Below are positions 1-8,995 of a stretch of 64,000 nucleotides of DNA, piece by piece. The notes under the pieces were generated by a model, which saw only the letters and a program-made list of their open reading frames with translations, searched no databases and was not told the DNA's origin. This DNA comes from Methylocystis iwaonis (lineage in GTDB: Bacteria; Pseudomonadota; Alphaproteobacteria; Rhizobiales; Beijerinckiaceae): assembly GCF_027925385.1 (NCBI RefSeq), contig NZ_AP027142.1:1966001-2030000 (forward strand), read 5' to 3'. Positions within the stretch are counted from its first letter, which is position 1, and every line of letters begins with the position of its first letter. Made by a program: the position numbers and the translations under genes.

Positions 1-64
1 GCGCGCAGAAAACCCCGGCGAGACCGCCGCCGACGATGATGATGGGAGGAAGCTTTTTCGGCAT
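1..64 (-). CDS. nadB: L-aspartate oxidase, N-terminal start only
   Basis: Only the first 21 codons are inside the window. They give a short hydrophobic strand followed by a dinucleotide-binding glycine motif (VGGGLAG), as at the N-terminus of FAD-dependent L-aspartate oxidase. That enzyme makes iminoaspartate, the substrate of quinolinate synthase. The ATG lies 3 bases after the stop of the DUF4202 gene and in line with nadA upstream, so one operon is likely. The identity rests on context plus the FAD motif; another FAD oxidoreductase cannot be excluded from 21 residues. Confidence 0.6.
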   Translation of the reverse strand, partial: MPKKLPPIIIVGGGLAGVFCA

Positions 65-67
65 AGG

Positions 68-688
68 CTAATCGAGTGAGACGGCCGCGAGCCGTTCGAG
101 CGCGGCGGCTTCGCGCGCCACGGCGGCGGCGGCGAGCGCGCGGGCGCGCTCGGGCAGGGGTAAAGCAAGCGCTGCAGCATGGCCCTTGGGGGACATCTTG
201 CAAAGGGTCTTGCCGAGAATATCGACGATCTTGTCGTCGGAGTAGCCGTCGTATTTGGCGAGGAACTCCTCGAAGTAATGTTCGAGGAAGACGACCGCCG
301 CGACATTCTCCAAAGCCTGCGATTCCGGGTCTTTTTTCAATTGTTCCTTCCGGATCAGCGCGCCGACATGGGCGATCGCCGCTTCGTCGTAGCCGCTCGC
401 GCGCATGATCCTGCCGGCGAGCTCGGCGTGATGAGCGCGGCACGTGCGTCGCCAGTCGTTGTAGCCTTTGCGGCCTTCGGGGTAGTCGCCGCGCGCAATC
501 TCCCAGCGGCGCAGATGCTGCGCGCGGGCGGCGATTTTCAAAAGGTCAGAGGCGTTGGGGTAGAGCGCGGCGAGCCGCGCGCTCATGCGCTCTGCATATA
601 CTGTCTCGACGGCGCGGCCGTCGACTTTGCGGGGATCTTCGGCGTTGGCGGCGTCGATGGCGGCGAGGGCCGCGTCGAGAGAGGGCAT
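68..688 (-). CDS. DUF4202 family protein between nadA and nadB
   Basis: The 206-residue soluble protein matches the DUF4202 pattern I recall: an N-terminal helix LDAALAAIDAANAEDP, then RAQHLRRWEIARGDYP, a central LIRKEQLKKDPESQ and a C-terminal KMSPKGHAAALAL. It contains conserved His, Arg and Glu residues but no motif that fixes a reaction. No signal peptide or membrane segment is visible. It sits between nadA and nadB on the same strand with a 3-base gap to nadB, so it is probably co-transcribed with quinolinate synthesis genes. Its biochemical role is unknown to me. The family call is firm; a link to NAD synthesis is inference from position. Confidence 0.8.
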   Translation of the reverse strand: MPSLDAALAAIDAANAEDPRKVDGRAVETVYAERMSARLAALYPNASDLLKIAARAQHLRRWEIARGDYPEGRKGYNDWRRTCRAHHAELAGRIMRASGYDEAAIAHVGALIRKEQLKKDPESQALENVAAVVFLEHYFEEFLAKYDGYSDDKIVDILGKTLCKMSPKGHAAALALPLPERARALAAAAVAREAAALERLAAVSLD

Positions 689-699
689 GTGGTTTTCCC

Positions 700-820
700 G
701 TTGCGCCCCCTCCCCAACCCTCCTCCGCTTTGCGGGAGAGGGAGCAGGTTGAGGCCTTCATCGACAGCGCCGATCGTGAGCGTCCCCTCTCCCGCTTGCG
801 GGGGAGGGACAGGGAGGGGC
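700..820. repeat. Palindromic repeat, family F (CCCTCCC type), nadA-DUF4202 gap
   Basis: The whole gap between nadA and the DUF4202 gene is filled by GC-rich inverted segments built on CCCTCCCC and GGGAGAGGG blocks, including CTCCCGCTTGCGGGGGAG. Similar blocks occur inside dnaE2 near 15687-15822 and at about 41803-41849. As RNA it would fold strongly and could affect expression of the distal part of the operon, but it has no U-run and is not a classical terminator. Confidence 0.7.
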
Positions 821-821
821 C

Positions 822-1922
822 TCACCCCAGATCGATCATCCGCTGCACGCTTTGCCGCGCGCGGGCGGCCACGGCCGGGTCTACCAAGACCTCCTCGCGG
901 ATGTCGAGCAGCGCGTCGAGAATCTTCGGCAGCGTAATCCGCTTCATATGCGGGCAGAAATTGCAGGGCCGCACGAATTGCGTGCCCGTCGTCTCCGCCG
1001 CGATATTGTCGGCCATGGAGCATTCGGTGACGAGCAGCACGCGCGCCGGCTTTTTCGTGCGCACATAATCGATCATCGCCGCCGTGGAGCCGGAGAAGTC
1101 CGATACTTCGACGACCTCACGCGGGCATTCGGGATGGGCGATGACCTTGAGGCCCGGATGATCGGCCTTGAAGCCGAGGATTTCGTCGGCGGTGAAAAGC
1201 TCGTGCACTTCGCAGGCGCCGTTCCAGGCGATGATTTTTACCTTCGTCTGCGCGGCGACGTTCTGCGCCAGGAAACGGTCGGGAACCATGATGACGCGGT
1301 CGACGCCGAGGCTCTCCACCACCTTCACGGCGTTGGAGGAGGTGCAGCAGATGTCGACCTCGGCCTTCACTTCGGCGGAGGTGTTCACATAGGCGACCAC
1401 CGGCACGCCCGGATATTTGCGGCGCAGCGCGCGAATGTCGGCAGCCGTGATCGAGGCGGCGAGGGAGCAGCCGGCTTCGGCGTCGGGGATCAACACCGTC
1501 TTTTCAGGGTTCAGGATCTTCGACGTCTCGGCCATGAAATAGACGCCGCCCTGGACGATGACCTCGGCGTCGGATTTCGCCGCAAGCTTGGCGAGCTGCA
1601 GGCTGTCGCCGATATAGTCCGAGACGCAGTGGTAGATTTCCGGCGTCTGGTAATTATGCGCCAGAATCACCGCATTGCGCGTCTTCTTGATGTCATTGAT
1701 CGCCTTTACGTAAGGCGCGTGAAACGGCCATTCGATCGCCGGAATCACCTTGGAGACGCGCTCATAGAGATGCGCCGTCGCCGCCTCGACCTCCGGGGTC
1801 CATTCCAGATTGGGGCGGGGAAGGATCGGAAAGCGGCTTTCGGGCCCCAGGCCCAGCGCGCGCGGACGGATCGTCGGCGCGGGCGCGAGGTCTCTCGTCA
1901 GTTCGGCGGTTTGGGACGTCAT
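822..1922 (-). CDS. nadA: Quinolinate synthase NadA
   Basis: NadA condenses iminoaspartate with dihydroxyacetone phosphate to quinolinate, the first committed step of de novo NAD synthesis; it is a cytoplasmic 4Fe-4S enzyme. The sequence carries the family signatures [64 protein letters not shown] and a C-terminal [10 protein letters not shown] segment with cluster cysteines. The length of about 366 residues is normal for the long alphaproteobacterial form. I start at MTSQTAEL (1922); an in-frame ATG at 1940 would add six residues. It heads a leftward operon with the DUF4202 gene and nadB, and a palindromic operator candidate lies just upstream. Confidence 0.95.
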   Translation of the reverse strand: MTSQTAELTRDLAPAPTIRPRALGLGPESRFPILPRPNLEWTPEVEAATAHLYERVSKVIPAIEWPFHAPYVKAINDIKKTRNAVILAHNYQTPEIYHCVSDYIGDSLQLAKLAAKSDAEVIVQGGVYFMAETSKILNPEKTVLIPDAEAGCSLAASITAADIRALRRKYPGVPVVAYVNTSAEVKAEVDICCTSSNAVKVVESLGVDRVIMVPDRFLAQNVAAQTKVKIIAWNGACEVHELFTADEILGFKADHPGLKVIAHPECPREVVEVSDFSGSTAAMIDYVRTKKPARVLLVTECSMADNIAAETTGTQFVRPCNFCPHMKRITLPKILDALLDIREEVLVDPAVAARARQSVQRMIDLG

Positions 1923-1964
1923 GGCTCGCTTGCCCCTCACAGTAGTCGACGTCTACGCGGCCTA

Positions 1965-1983
1965 TATACTCAAAGTGAGTATA
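1965..1983. promoter_or_regulatory. Palindromic operator candidate upstream of nadA
   Basis: TATACTCA and TGAGTATA are perfect 8-base inverted arms separated by AAG. The site lies 25-43 bases before the possible nadA starts, in a locally AT-rich patch. From memory, NadQ-type repressors of NAD synthesis in Hyphomicrobiales recognise similar TATACTC/GAGTATA palindromes; assignment to NadQ is inference because no such regulator gene is in the window. Confidence 0.6.
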
Positions 1984-2254
1984 AGGTGGCCCTACAAAAA
2001 CTCCGCGGCGAACCCCGCCCGGAGCGCTCATTCGCCAGAGCTTAATGATACTTGTCCGCACCCGCAACCCTAGCAATCCGACACATGTTCTCGCGGCGAG
2101 CATAAGTCAAGGCCAGACCCCGGAAAAGAAAACATTAACTCCTTTTCAGGCGCGCGCCCGGCACAGCTTTAACAATTGTCAACGTCTGCGGCGGAACATC
2201 CGATCGGATTCTCTCCCGGCATGACGCCGAGGGAAAAATGGGCCGCGGGATGGC

Positions 2255-4312
2255 ATGATGTTTTTATCCGCATTTTCTGGCGCGCTGTCGCGCCTGCGCG
2301 CTTACTTTTTCGATTCCGACAAATCATGCCTCGCGCGTCTACGCCATTTTCTCGAGGGCGACCCGCTGGCTTTCGAGGCTTGTCCGCTCTCGCCTTCCGT
2401 TCGGGGGCGTTTCCGCGCCGAGCAACTCACCGATCTCGAACGGGGGACGCCGGTCATTTTGCTCGTTTCCTGTTTCAGCGCGCTGACCTTTTTGCTGCTG
2501 ATGTGGGAAACCCCCGTCGCCGGGCAGGTCGAAGTCTGGACAGCGCTGGTATTTTGCCTTGCGGGAATCGTTTACGCCCGGCGGGTGAGCGCGCCGCAGC
2601 GTCACCGCAGCGCCGTTTCCGCGAATGGCGTGTGGCGGGCCACGGCGAATGCGTTTCTGCATGGCGCGCTATGGGGCGTTTTTCCGGCCTTTTTCTTCGC
2701 CGACTCGCCGCTGCCGCAGCAACTTGTCATCGTCGGATTTGTCTTGTCGACCTTGTTCGGCGGCGGTTTTGCGCTGTGCATGATCCCCGGCGCCTTGCTG
2801 GCCCATGTCGCGCCGATCTGGGCGGGCTTCGCCGTCGCGCTCTTGAGCAAGCACGATCCTGTGTTCGACGTTGTCGGCTTCGCCACGACGCTCTACAGCC
2901 TGGTGATGATCAACGGCGCGTTCAAACGCGCGGAGGCGGCGGCGCAGCGTTGCGCGGCCGAGGCGGCGGCGCAGGAAGGGGCCCTTCGTGACGAGCTCAC
3001 CCTTTTGCCCAACCGGGTCGCTTTTCGTGAAGAGCTGGCGCGGTCCTTCGCGCGTTTGGCGCGCAAGGACGAACGCTTCGCGCTGATGTGCCTCGATCTC
3101 GACGGCTTCAAAAACGTCAACGACTCGATGGGACATGAGGCGGGCGACCTCGTTCTTGTCGAAGCCGCGCGTCGGTTGAAGGCGTCCACGCGCGAAAACG
3201 ATCTTGTCGCGCGCCTCGGCGGCGACGAGTTCGCGCTCATTGCGGTCGATATTCGCAACGTCGAAGACGCGGTGACGATCGCGCGACGCATCCTGGCCAG
3301 CTTTCGCGCGCCATTCGAGGTCGAGGGACGCAGCCTGCAAATCTCCACCAGCATCGGCGTCGCCATCGCGCCGAGCGACGGCGTCGATCCGGAGAGCATC
3401 ATGCGTAACGCCGACAGCGCAATGTATGCGACGAAGCAGGCGGGCCGTTGCGGATATACGCTGTTTCGCGACCGATTCGGCTTCATCGCCGAGCGAAACA
3501 CGCTCGGCGCCGAGCTCGACCGCGCCTTCGCCGAGCACGAACTCTTCATGGTCTATCAGCCCTTCGTCGATTCGCAGAGCTGCGAAACAACGGGCTTCGA
3601 AGCGCTCTTGCGCTGGCGCCATCCGGTGCGCGGCGTGCTCAGCGCCGCGGAGATCGTGCCGCTCTTCGAGCGTGAAGGCCAGATCGAGCGGGTCGGCTCC
3701 TGGGCGCTGCGGGAAGCGACCGCCGCGGCGCAAGAATGGCCGTCGCATCTCAGGCTCGCGGTCAATGTTTCCGCGCTGCAATTGCGCAAACATGATTTCG
3801 AGGAGATTGTCCGCGAGGCGCTGAATGCGAGCGGCCTCGAGCCGGGCAGGCTGGAGCTCGAGCTCACCGAAACGGCGATGATCCTCGACGGCGAAAAAGC
3901 CTACGACATGCTCGCCAACCTGCGCCAGCTCGGCGTGAAGACGGCGCTCGACGATCTTGGAACAGGCTATTCCTCCCTGGCCAATCTCGTGGGCCTGCCG
4001 CTCGACAGGCTGAAAATCGACCGCTCTTTCGTGGCCAATCTGGAAACCAATCCGATGTGCGCCTCGGTGGTGAAGCTGACGATCGAGCTGGCGCGCTCCC
4101 TCTCGCTTTCGGTCACCGCCGAGGGCGTCGAAACCGCGCGCCAACTGAAAATGCTCAGCGAATTCGGCTGCCGCGAGGTTCAAGGCTATCTGTTCAGCGC
4201 GCCGCGCCCGGTGCGGCAGATCGGCGACCTATTCGGCGGCTTTCCGATCGTCGAGGAGGCGCGAGCGCCGACGTCCCAGCACGAGCCCGGACGCCTCGCT
4301 GCGGCGGGGTGA
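2255..4312 (+). CDS. Membrane GGDEF-EAL cyclic-di-GMP protein
   Basis: The 685-residue protein has several hydrophobic segments between about residues 65 and 235, then a diguanylate cyclase domain with an intact GGDEF signature (about 322-326) and a phosphodiesterase domain with an intact EAL signature (about 449-451). Other EAL-domain blocks are present: LDDLGTGYSS, LKIDRSFV and TAEGVET. Both active sites look complete, so it may make or break cyclic-di-GMP; one domain may be regulatory in vivo. No sensory domain such as PAS is recognised before the GGDEF, so the membrane part is the likely sensor. It stands alone between divergent nadA and co-directional pyrB. Confidence 0.93.
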   Translation: MMFLSAFSGALSRLRAYFFDSDKSCLARLRHFLEGDPLAFEACPLSPSVRGRFRAEQLTDLERGTPVILLVSCFSALTFLLLMWETPVAGQVEVWTALVFCLAGIVYARRVSAPQRHRSAVSANGVWRATANAFLHGALWGVFPAFFFADSPLPQQLVIVGFVLSTLFGGGFALCMIPGALLAHVAPIWAGFAVALLSKHDPVFDVVGFATTLYSLVMINGAFKRAEAAAQRCAAEAAAQEGALRDELTLLPNRVAFREELARSFARLARKDERFALMCLDLDGFKNVNDSMGHEAGDLVLVEAARRLKASTRENDLVARLGGDEFALIAVDIRNVEDAVTIARRILASFRAPFEVEGRSLQISTSIGVAIAPSDGVDPESIMRNADSAMYATKQAGRCGYTLFRDRFGFIAERNTLGAELDRAFAEHELFMVYQPFVDSQSCETTGFEALLRWRHPVRGVLSAAEIVPLFEREGQIERVGSWALREATAAAQEWPSHLRLAVNVSALQLRKHDFEEIVREALNASGLEPGRLELELTETAMILDGEKAYDMLANLRQLGVKTALDDLGTGYSSLANLVGLPLDRLKIDRSFVANLETNPMCASVVKLTIELARSLSLSVTAEGVETARQLKMLSEFGCREVQGYLFSAPRPVRQIGDLFGGFPIVEEARAPTSQHEPGRLAAAG

Positions 4313-4363
4313 CCGCGCGGATATTTCGAGGGGTCGCGGCGGCGGTCAAACCCCGCTATAGAC

Positions 4364-5317
4364 ATGGCCATGCAGCCAGATGTCCCAACTGTTTTCCCGC
4401 GCCGCCATCTCCTCGGCATCGAAGGCCTGTCGAGGCCGACGATCGAAATGCTTCTCGACATGGCCGAGCAGGCGGTCGAAGTGTCGCGGCAGGTCGAGAA
4501 GAAGCGGTCGATCCTGCGCGGGCGCACGCAGATCAATCTCTTCTACGAAGCCTCGACGCGCACGCAGGCCTCCTTCGAGATCGCCGGCAAGCGCCTCGGC
4601 GCAGATGTGATGAACATGTCGGTGGCGCGCTCGTCGGAATCCAAAGGAGAGACGCTGCTCGATACGGCGATGACCCTCAACGCCATGCGCCCGGACATCA
4701 TCGTGGTGCGGCATGCCCAGGCCGGCGCAGCGCATCTTCTGGCGCGAAAGGTCGACTGCTCGGTCGTCAACGCCGGCGACGGCGCGCATGAACACCCGAC
4801 CCAGGCGCTGCTCGACGCGCTGACCATTCGCCGCAACAAGGGGCGCATCGAGGGGCTCATTGTCGCGATCTGCGGCGATATTCTCCATTCGCGCGTGGCG
4901 CGCTCGAATATTCTGCTGCTGTCGGCGCTCGGCGCGCGGCTCCGGGTGGTGGGGCCGTCGACGCTGGCCCCCGACAGCCTCTCCCGTCTCGGGGTCGAGG
5001 TCCATCACGACATGCGCAGCGGGCTCGATGGCGCGGACATCGTGATGATGCTGCGGCTGCAGCGCGAGCGCATGGCCGGCGCGCTCACGCCGAGCGCCCG
5101 GGAATATTATCATTTCTTCGGTCTCGACGAGGAAAAGCTCGCTTTTGCCGCGCCCGACGCGCTGGTCATGCACCCGGGCCCGATGAACCGGGGCGTCGAG
5201 ATCGACTCCGCCGTCGCGGACAGCGGCCGCTCCTTGATCCGCGAGCAGGTCGAAATGGGCGTCGCCGTCCGAATGGCCGTTCTGGAGGCCCTCGCGCAGC
5301 ACCTGCCCAATGTGTAA
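4364..5317 (+). CDS. pyrB: Aspartate carbamoyltransferase catalytic subunit
   Basis: PyrB makes N-carbamoyl-aspartate from carbamoyl phosphate and aspartate in pyrimidine synthesis. The carbamoyl-phosphate motif STRTQASFE is at residues 64-72 and the second substrate loop [11 protein letters not shown] at about 141-151; HPGPMNRG near the C-terminus is also typical. The length of 317 is normal. A second in-frame ATG two codons in (MQPDVP) is an alternative start. No pyrI regulatory chain is nearby. The dihydroorotase-like partner that often follows pyrB is not here; a pseudo-dihydroorotase lies at 38635 instead, and pyrE at 51893. Confidence 0.96.
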   Translation: MAMQPDVPTVFPRRHLLGIEGLSRPTIEMLLDMAEQAVEVSRQVEKKRSILRGRTQINLFYEASTRTQASFEIAGKRLGADVMNMSVARSSESKGETLLDTAMTLNAMRPDIIVVRHAQAGAAHLLARKVDCSVVNAGDGAHEHPTQALLDALTIRRNKGRIEGLIVAICGDILHSRVARSNILLLSALGARLRVVGPSTLAPDSLSRLGVEVHHDMRSGLDGADIVMMLRLQRERMAGALTPSAREYYHFFGLDEEKLAFAAPDALVMHPGPMNRGVEIDSAVADSGRSLIREQVEMGVAVRMAVLEALAQHLPNV

Positions 5318-5350
5318 GATCGGTCGAAAAGAACCAAAAAGGGGCGCGAA

Positions 5351-5695
5351 ATGCTCAAATTGATCCGCTTCATCGGATTAGTGTCTCAGTCGATCATGAT
5401 CCAGTTCGCTCATGTGTTCGGCTTCGTCGCCTTCGCGGCGGCGGCGGCGATCGGCTATTTTCGGTTGCCGTCGTGGTCGGTGCCGATTCTCGCCGTCGTC
5501 TGCGGCGTCGTTTCAGACAAATTGCTCGATCAGGACTCTGTCACCGGGCTTTTGGAGAAGGCGCATTCCGCCAATCAGCGCGGCGGCTTTCTGATCGTCG
5601 TGTATTTCGTGATCTGCGCGGTCGGCTATATCGTCGGCGCCTATGGGCGCCATTACCAGCGCAAGCGCGTCACGGCGGCGGCCGCGAAGGAGTGA
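5351..5695 (+). CDS. Small membrane protein of unknown function
   Basis: The 114-residue protein has three hydrophobic stretches (around residues 20-38, 43-55 and 78-96) and a basic C-terminal tail (GRHYQRKRVTAAAAKE). An AAGGGG ribosome site precedes the ATG by a normal distance. It follows pyrB by 33 bases and could be read through from it, but nothing ties it to pyrimidine synthesis. I do not recognise the family. Confidence 0.7.
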   Translation: MLKLIRFIGLVSQSIMIQFAHVFGFVAFAAAAAIGYFRLPSWSVPILAVVCGVVSDKLLDQDSVTGLLEKAHSANQRGGFLIVVYFVICAVGYIVGAYGRHYQRKRVTAAAAKE

Positions 5696-5707
5696 CCTTC
5701 TCCCAGC

Positions 5708-5789
5708 CGTCATTGCGAGCGAAGCGAAGCAATCTAGGGCCGTGATGTGGCTCTGGATTGCTTCGTCGCTTACGCTCCTCGCAATGACG
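5708..5789. repeat. Palindromic repeat, family A copy 1
   Basis: An ~80-base imperfect palindrome begins CGTCATTGCGAGCGAAGCG and ends CTCCTCGCAATGACG, with inner arms around AAGCAATCTAG and CTGGATTGCTTCG. The same element recurs at least nine more times in the window in both orientations, nearly always just outside a gene end. Here it sits between two genes that converge on it. Confidence 0.9.
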
Positions 5790-5814
5790 GCGAGATTTGC
5801 GTTGCCTGTCGCGC

Positions 5815-6690
5815 TCAATTGTGAGCGATTGCCGTCAGCGATCCGCTGACGTTGACGCCGTTCCGGATGAAGCTGTTGTCGCCATAAGTGGAGGCGAAAC
5901 CGCCTGAGACTTTGACGCCGGTCGGGTTTCCAACGGCAGTCGATTTCGTGAGATAGATGAAGCCGTTATTCGTGACCGAAAGACCGGTGGTCGCGTTCGC
6001 GGTCGCGTCGACCTGGTCGATTTCGACATAGGCGAGGCTCGTCGCGAGCACGCCGACCCCGTTGGCGTTCGCCTTCACGCGCGTCAGCGTTCCGGTCGGC
6101 TGTACATAGTTCATATTCTGCGCGTTTGCGATATTGCCCTGCACGAGAACGCCAGTCCCGTTGTCGCGCACGAGCGTCTCGGCGACAGCGAAGAGGCCAG
6201 GGCCCGCCTGCGGGACGATGGCGAGGCCATTGCCCTTGAACCCGATGACCGTGCAGTCCTGGATGGCGATGTTGCCGAAGCCCGTGGCGTTGACGCCATT
6301 GGTGGCGGTTCCACCCCCGTCGATGACGAGACCCTTGATGAGAATCGACGCCGTCGTCGGGGCCTGGACGGCGATTGCGTCGCCGGAGGAGACCGACACG
6401 CTGGCGTCGCCGACGTTCGCATTGACGATCGACAGCGCATTCTTGATCACGACCGGCCCATAGGCGCCCGGATCGCGCACCAGAATCGTCCCGCCGACGG
6501 CGACGATGGCGTCGTGCATATATTGGAAGGTCTTGCAGGGGCTCGTGAGGGCGCCGCAGCTCGCGCTGTCGGCGCCGAACTGTGCCGACGCCCAGGCGCG
6601 CGGGAGCGCGCCCGAGGCATGAGAAATGTTCGGGGCGAGACTCCCCGTGGCGATGATCGCCGCAAAGAAAGCTGAAGATGATTTGCGCAT
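5815..6690 (-). CDS. Secreted right-handed beta-helix protein
   Basis: The 291-residue product begins with a signal peptide (MRKSSSAFFAAIIATGSL...SHA). The rest is a run of short irregular repeats rich in Gly, Asn, Val and Thr (for example GNIAIQDCTVIGFKGNGL and TLVRDNGTGVLVQG), typical of parallel beta-helix (pectate-lyase-like) folds. Such proteins bind or cleave polysaccharides or act as surface adhesins; no catalytic residues can be assigned. The start at 6690 has a GGAG site and begins the signal peptide; a longer frame to 6849 lacks such support. Two family A repeats flank the gene (5708-5789 and 6825-6906). Confidence 0.75.
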   Translation of the reverse strand: MRKSSSAFFAAIIATGSLAPNISHASGALPRAWASAQFGADSASCGALTSPCKTFQYMHDAIVAVGGTILVRDPGAYGPVVIKNALSIVNANVGDASVSVSSGDAIAVQAPTTASILIKGLVIDGGGTATNGVNATGFGNIAIQDCTVIGFKGNGLAIVPQAGPGLFAVAETLVRDNGTGVLVQGNIANAQNMNYVQPTGTLTRVKANANGVGVLATSLAYVEIDQVDATANATTGLSVTNNGFIYLTKSTAVGNPTGVKVSGGFASTYGDNSFIRNGVNVSGSLTAIAHN

Positions 6691-6824
6691 AACCAACTCC
6701 TGACCGCGCAATTCCACTGCGCAATTCGCAATGGTAGCCAGGCGTCCAGAGAGTTCCGTGCGCCCGCTCACTTGGCGAACGCGAATGAAGGAGATGGCCG
6801 GAGAGGGATCGCTCGAGTTTAGTC

Positions 6825-6906
6825 CGTCATCGCGAGCGGTGCGAAGCAATCCAGGGCCGTGATAGCTGCTCTGGATCGCTTCGTCGCTACGCTCCTCGCA
6901 ATGACG
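6825..6906. repeat. Palindromic repeat, family A copy 2
   Basis: A copy of the CGTCAT...CTGGATCGCTTCG...CGCAATGACG element lies between the beta-helix gene and the cysK stop codon. The left arm is slightly diverged (CGTCATCGCGAGCGG). Confidence 0.85.
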
Positions 6907-6925
6907 GCGAGGCAGCTAGGTTTGC

Positions 6926-7906
6926 TTACAGCCCCTCGAACAGCGCCGTGGAAAGATAGCGCTCGGCGAAGGAGGGGATGATCAGCACGATATTCTTGCC
7001 CTCGGCCTCCGGACGGCCGGCGATTTCCAGCGCCGCGGCCACGGCCGCGCCCGAGGAAATGCCCACCGGAATGCCCTCCACGCGCGCGAGCAGGCGCGCG
7101 GTGTCGAAGGCGGTCTGATTGCCGATGGTGACGATCTCGTCGATGACGCCGCGATCGAGGATCGGCGGCACGAAGCCGGCGCCGATGCCCTGAATCTTGT
7201 GCGGTCCCGGCGGGCGGCCGGAGAGCACCGCCGAATCCTCCGGCTCCACCGCCACCACGCGCAGCGCCGGATTATGCTGCTTCAGCACCTGGCCGACGCC
7301 GGTGATCGTGCCGCCGGTGCCCACGCCCGAGACAAAATAATCGACGTGGCCCTGGGTGTCGTTCCAGATCTCCTGCGCCGTGGTGACGCGGTGAATCTCG
7401 GGGTTCGCGGGGTTTTCGAACTGCTGCGGAATAACCGCGCCGGGGGTTTCGGCGGCGAGCTCCGACGCCTTGGCGAGCGCGCCCTTCATGCCTTGGGCGG
7501 CGGGCGTCAGCACCAGCTCGGCGCCGAGCAATGCGAGCATCTTGCGCCGCTCGATCGACATCGATTCCGGCATGACGAGGATAAGCCGGTAGCCGCGCGC
7601 CGCCGCGACAAAGGCGAGCGCGATGCCCGTATTGCCGGAGGTCGGCTCGATGAGCACGGATTGGCCGGGGGTGATCTTCCCGCTCTTTTCCAGCGCGTCG
7701 ATCATGGCGACGCCGATACGGTCCTTCACGCTGGCGATCGGATTGAAGAATTCGAGCTTGGCCAGAAGGTTGCCCTTCACGCCTTTTTCTTTGGCCAGTC
7801 GGTCGAGCCGCACGAGCGGCGTGTCGCCGATCGTCTGGGTGATGGAGTCGTAAATGCGGCCGCGGCCCGGCTTTGCGGGCGGCGTGAACGGCGTGTCTTT
7901 CGACAT
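6926..7906 (-). CDS. cysK: Cysteine synthase (O-acetylserine sulfhydrylase)
   Basis: CysK makes cysteine from O-acetylserine and sulfide using pyridoxal phosphate. The PLP lysine is in [11 protein letters not shown] (Lys61), the substrate loop TSGNTG is at about 89-94, and the phosphate-binding [10 protein letters not shown] follows at mid-protein. Length is 326 residues. The start at 7906 is chosen for its GGAGC ribosome site and because upstream codons in this frame overlap the exporter gene. It lies 20 bases downstream of the TauE/SafE gene on the same strand and both diverge from an Rrf2 regulator, so a sulfur-responsive unit is likely. Confidence 0.95.
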   Translation of the reverse strand: MSKDTPFTPPAKPGRGRIYDSITQTIGDTPLVRLDRLAKEKGVKGNLLAKLEFFNPIASVKDRIGVAMIDALEKSGKITPGQSVLIEPTSGNTGIALAFVAAARGYRLILVMPESMSIERRKMLALLGAELVLTPAAQGMKGALAKASELAAETPGAVIPQQFENPANPEIHRVTTAQEIWNDTQGHVDYFVSGVGTGGTITGVGQVLKQHNPALRVVAVEPEDSAVLSGRPPGPHKIQGIGAGFVPPILDRGVIDEIVTIGNQTAFDTARLLARVEGIPVGISSGAAVAAALEIAGRPEAEGKNIVLIIPSFAERYLSTALFEGL

Positions 7907-7926
7907 GTCTTGCTCCGGAACGAGTT

Positions 7927-8730
7927 TCAGATCGACAGCTTGGCCCCCACCGCCGCCATCATTGTCGCAAGCGCGGGCCTCAAATAGTGGTCGGGAACGC
8001 GAGCGGCCAGATGACTTCCCAGCCAGATGCCGGGCAGCGAGCCCACGAGCAGGGAGAACAGCAACAGCCAGTCGACGCCGCCCATCAGCCAATGCCCGAA
8101 GCCGGCGACCAGCGTCAATGGCACCGCGTGAGCAATATCGGAGCCAACGAGGCGCACCGTCGGCATGCGTGGGTAAAGGGCGAGCAACACCGTCATGCCG
8201 ACGGCGCCGGCGCCCACCGAGGAGACCGAGACCAGCACGCCAATGAACGCGCCGAGCGCGATTGTCAGAAAGCGTGCGCGGCTGTCGGTCAGATTGTCGG
8301 TGTGGCGCGCGATGTAATTGAGGATCCAGCCACGGAAGAGAATCGCCACGGCGGTCAGCAGCAAGGCGACGCCGAGCGCCGATGTGATGAGGCCGTTCGC
8401 CGCATGGCCGGCCGTCTTGCCGAGCCAGGAGAGCAGGAGGAGCGACGCGATCGTCGTCGGAACCGAGCCACAGGCGAGCCGCCGCGTAATGCGCCAATCG
8501 ACCGTATCGTTGCGCGCATGGACGATCGTGCCGCCGCTCTTGGTGACGGCGGCGTAGAGCAGGTCCGTCCCCACCGCCGTCGTCGGCGCAATGCCGAAAA
8601 GCAGCACGAGGATCGGCGTCATCAAGGATCCGCCGCCGACGCCAGTGAGCCCGACGAGCGAGCCGACGACGAATCCTGACAGCGAATACAGAGGGTTGAA
8701 GGCATGGAGCGCATCGGCGACCGAGACCAT
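7927..8730 (-). CDS. TauE/SafE family sulfite/anion exporter
   Basis: The 267-residue protein is almost entirely hydrophobic, with about eight membrane segments in two halves. The N-terminal [15 protein letters not shown] and the mid-protein [13 protein letters not shown] match the paired glycine-rich motifs of TauE/SafE permeases, which move sulfite, sulfoacetate or related anions across the inner membrane. Its place directly upstream of cysK suggests sulfite or another sulfur anion as substrate. That is inference from context. Confidence 0.88.
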   Translation of the reverse strand: MVSVADALHAFNPLYSLSGFVVGSLVGLTGVGGGSLMTPILVLLFGIAPTTAVGTDLLYAAVTKSGGTIVHARNDTVDWRITRRLACGSVPTTIASLLLLSWLGKTAGHAANGLITSALGVALLLTAVAILFRGWILNYIARHTDNLTDSRARFLTIALGAFIGVLVSVSSVGAGAVGMTVLLALYPRMPTVRLVGSDIAHAVPLTLVAGFGHWLMGGVDWLLLFSLLVGSLPGIWLGSHLAARVPDHYLRPALATMMAAVGAKLSI

Positions 8731-8763
8731 TGGGATGGGCTCCTTTCTATTTCACATCCACAT

Positions 8764-8854
8764 CCCGTGCAAACACGGGAGCCACCATCTTCTAATGTAT
8801 ATTGTCGGAAAAGTTTGTCGCGTCAAATGTCTACTGTTCTAGTTGAAAGCTAGA
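8764..8854. promoter_or_regulatory. Divergent control region of exporter-cysK and Rrf2 genes
   Basis: The 265-base gap between the two diverging units holds CCCGTG-CAAA-CACGGG (8764-8779), a perfect hairpin about 34 bases before the exporter ATG, and a weaker inverted repeat TCTAG-N7-CTAGA (8838-8854). The intervening stretch is AT-rich for this genome and is the natural place for both promoters and an Rrf2 operator. The exact operator cannot be fixed by eye. Confidence 0.45.
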
Positions 8855-8995
8855 GTGACTGGAGGGAGGCCGTCAAGCTCTTATATGAAAGGCGTCGAAT
8901 ATGTGATTTAGTCGCGCCGCCGAGCGGGAGAATAGGGTAAGCCTCCCGACGCGGCGGGGGCCGCGCCTGGCGCGAAATCTGTGGTAAGCTGTCGA

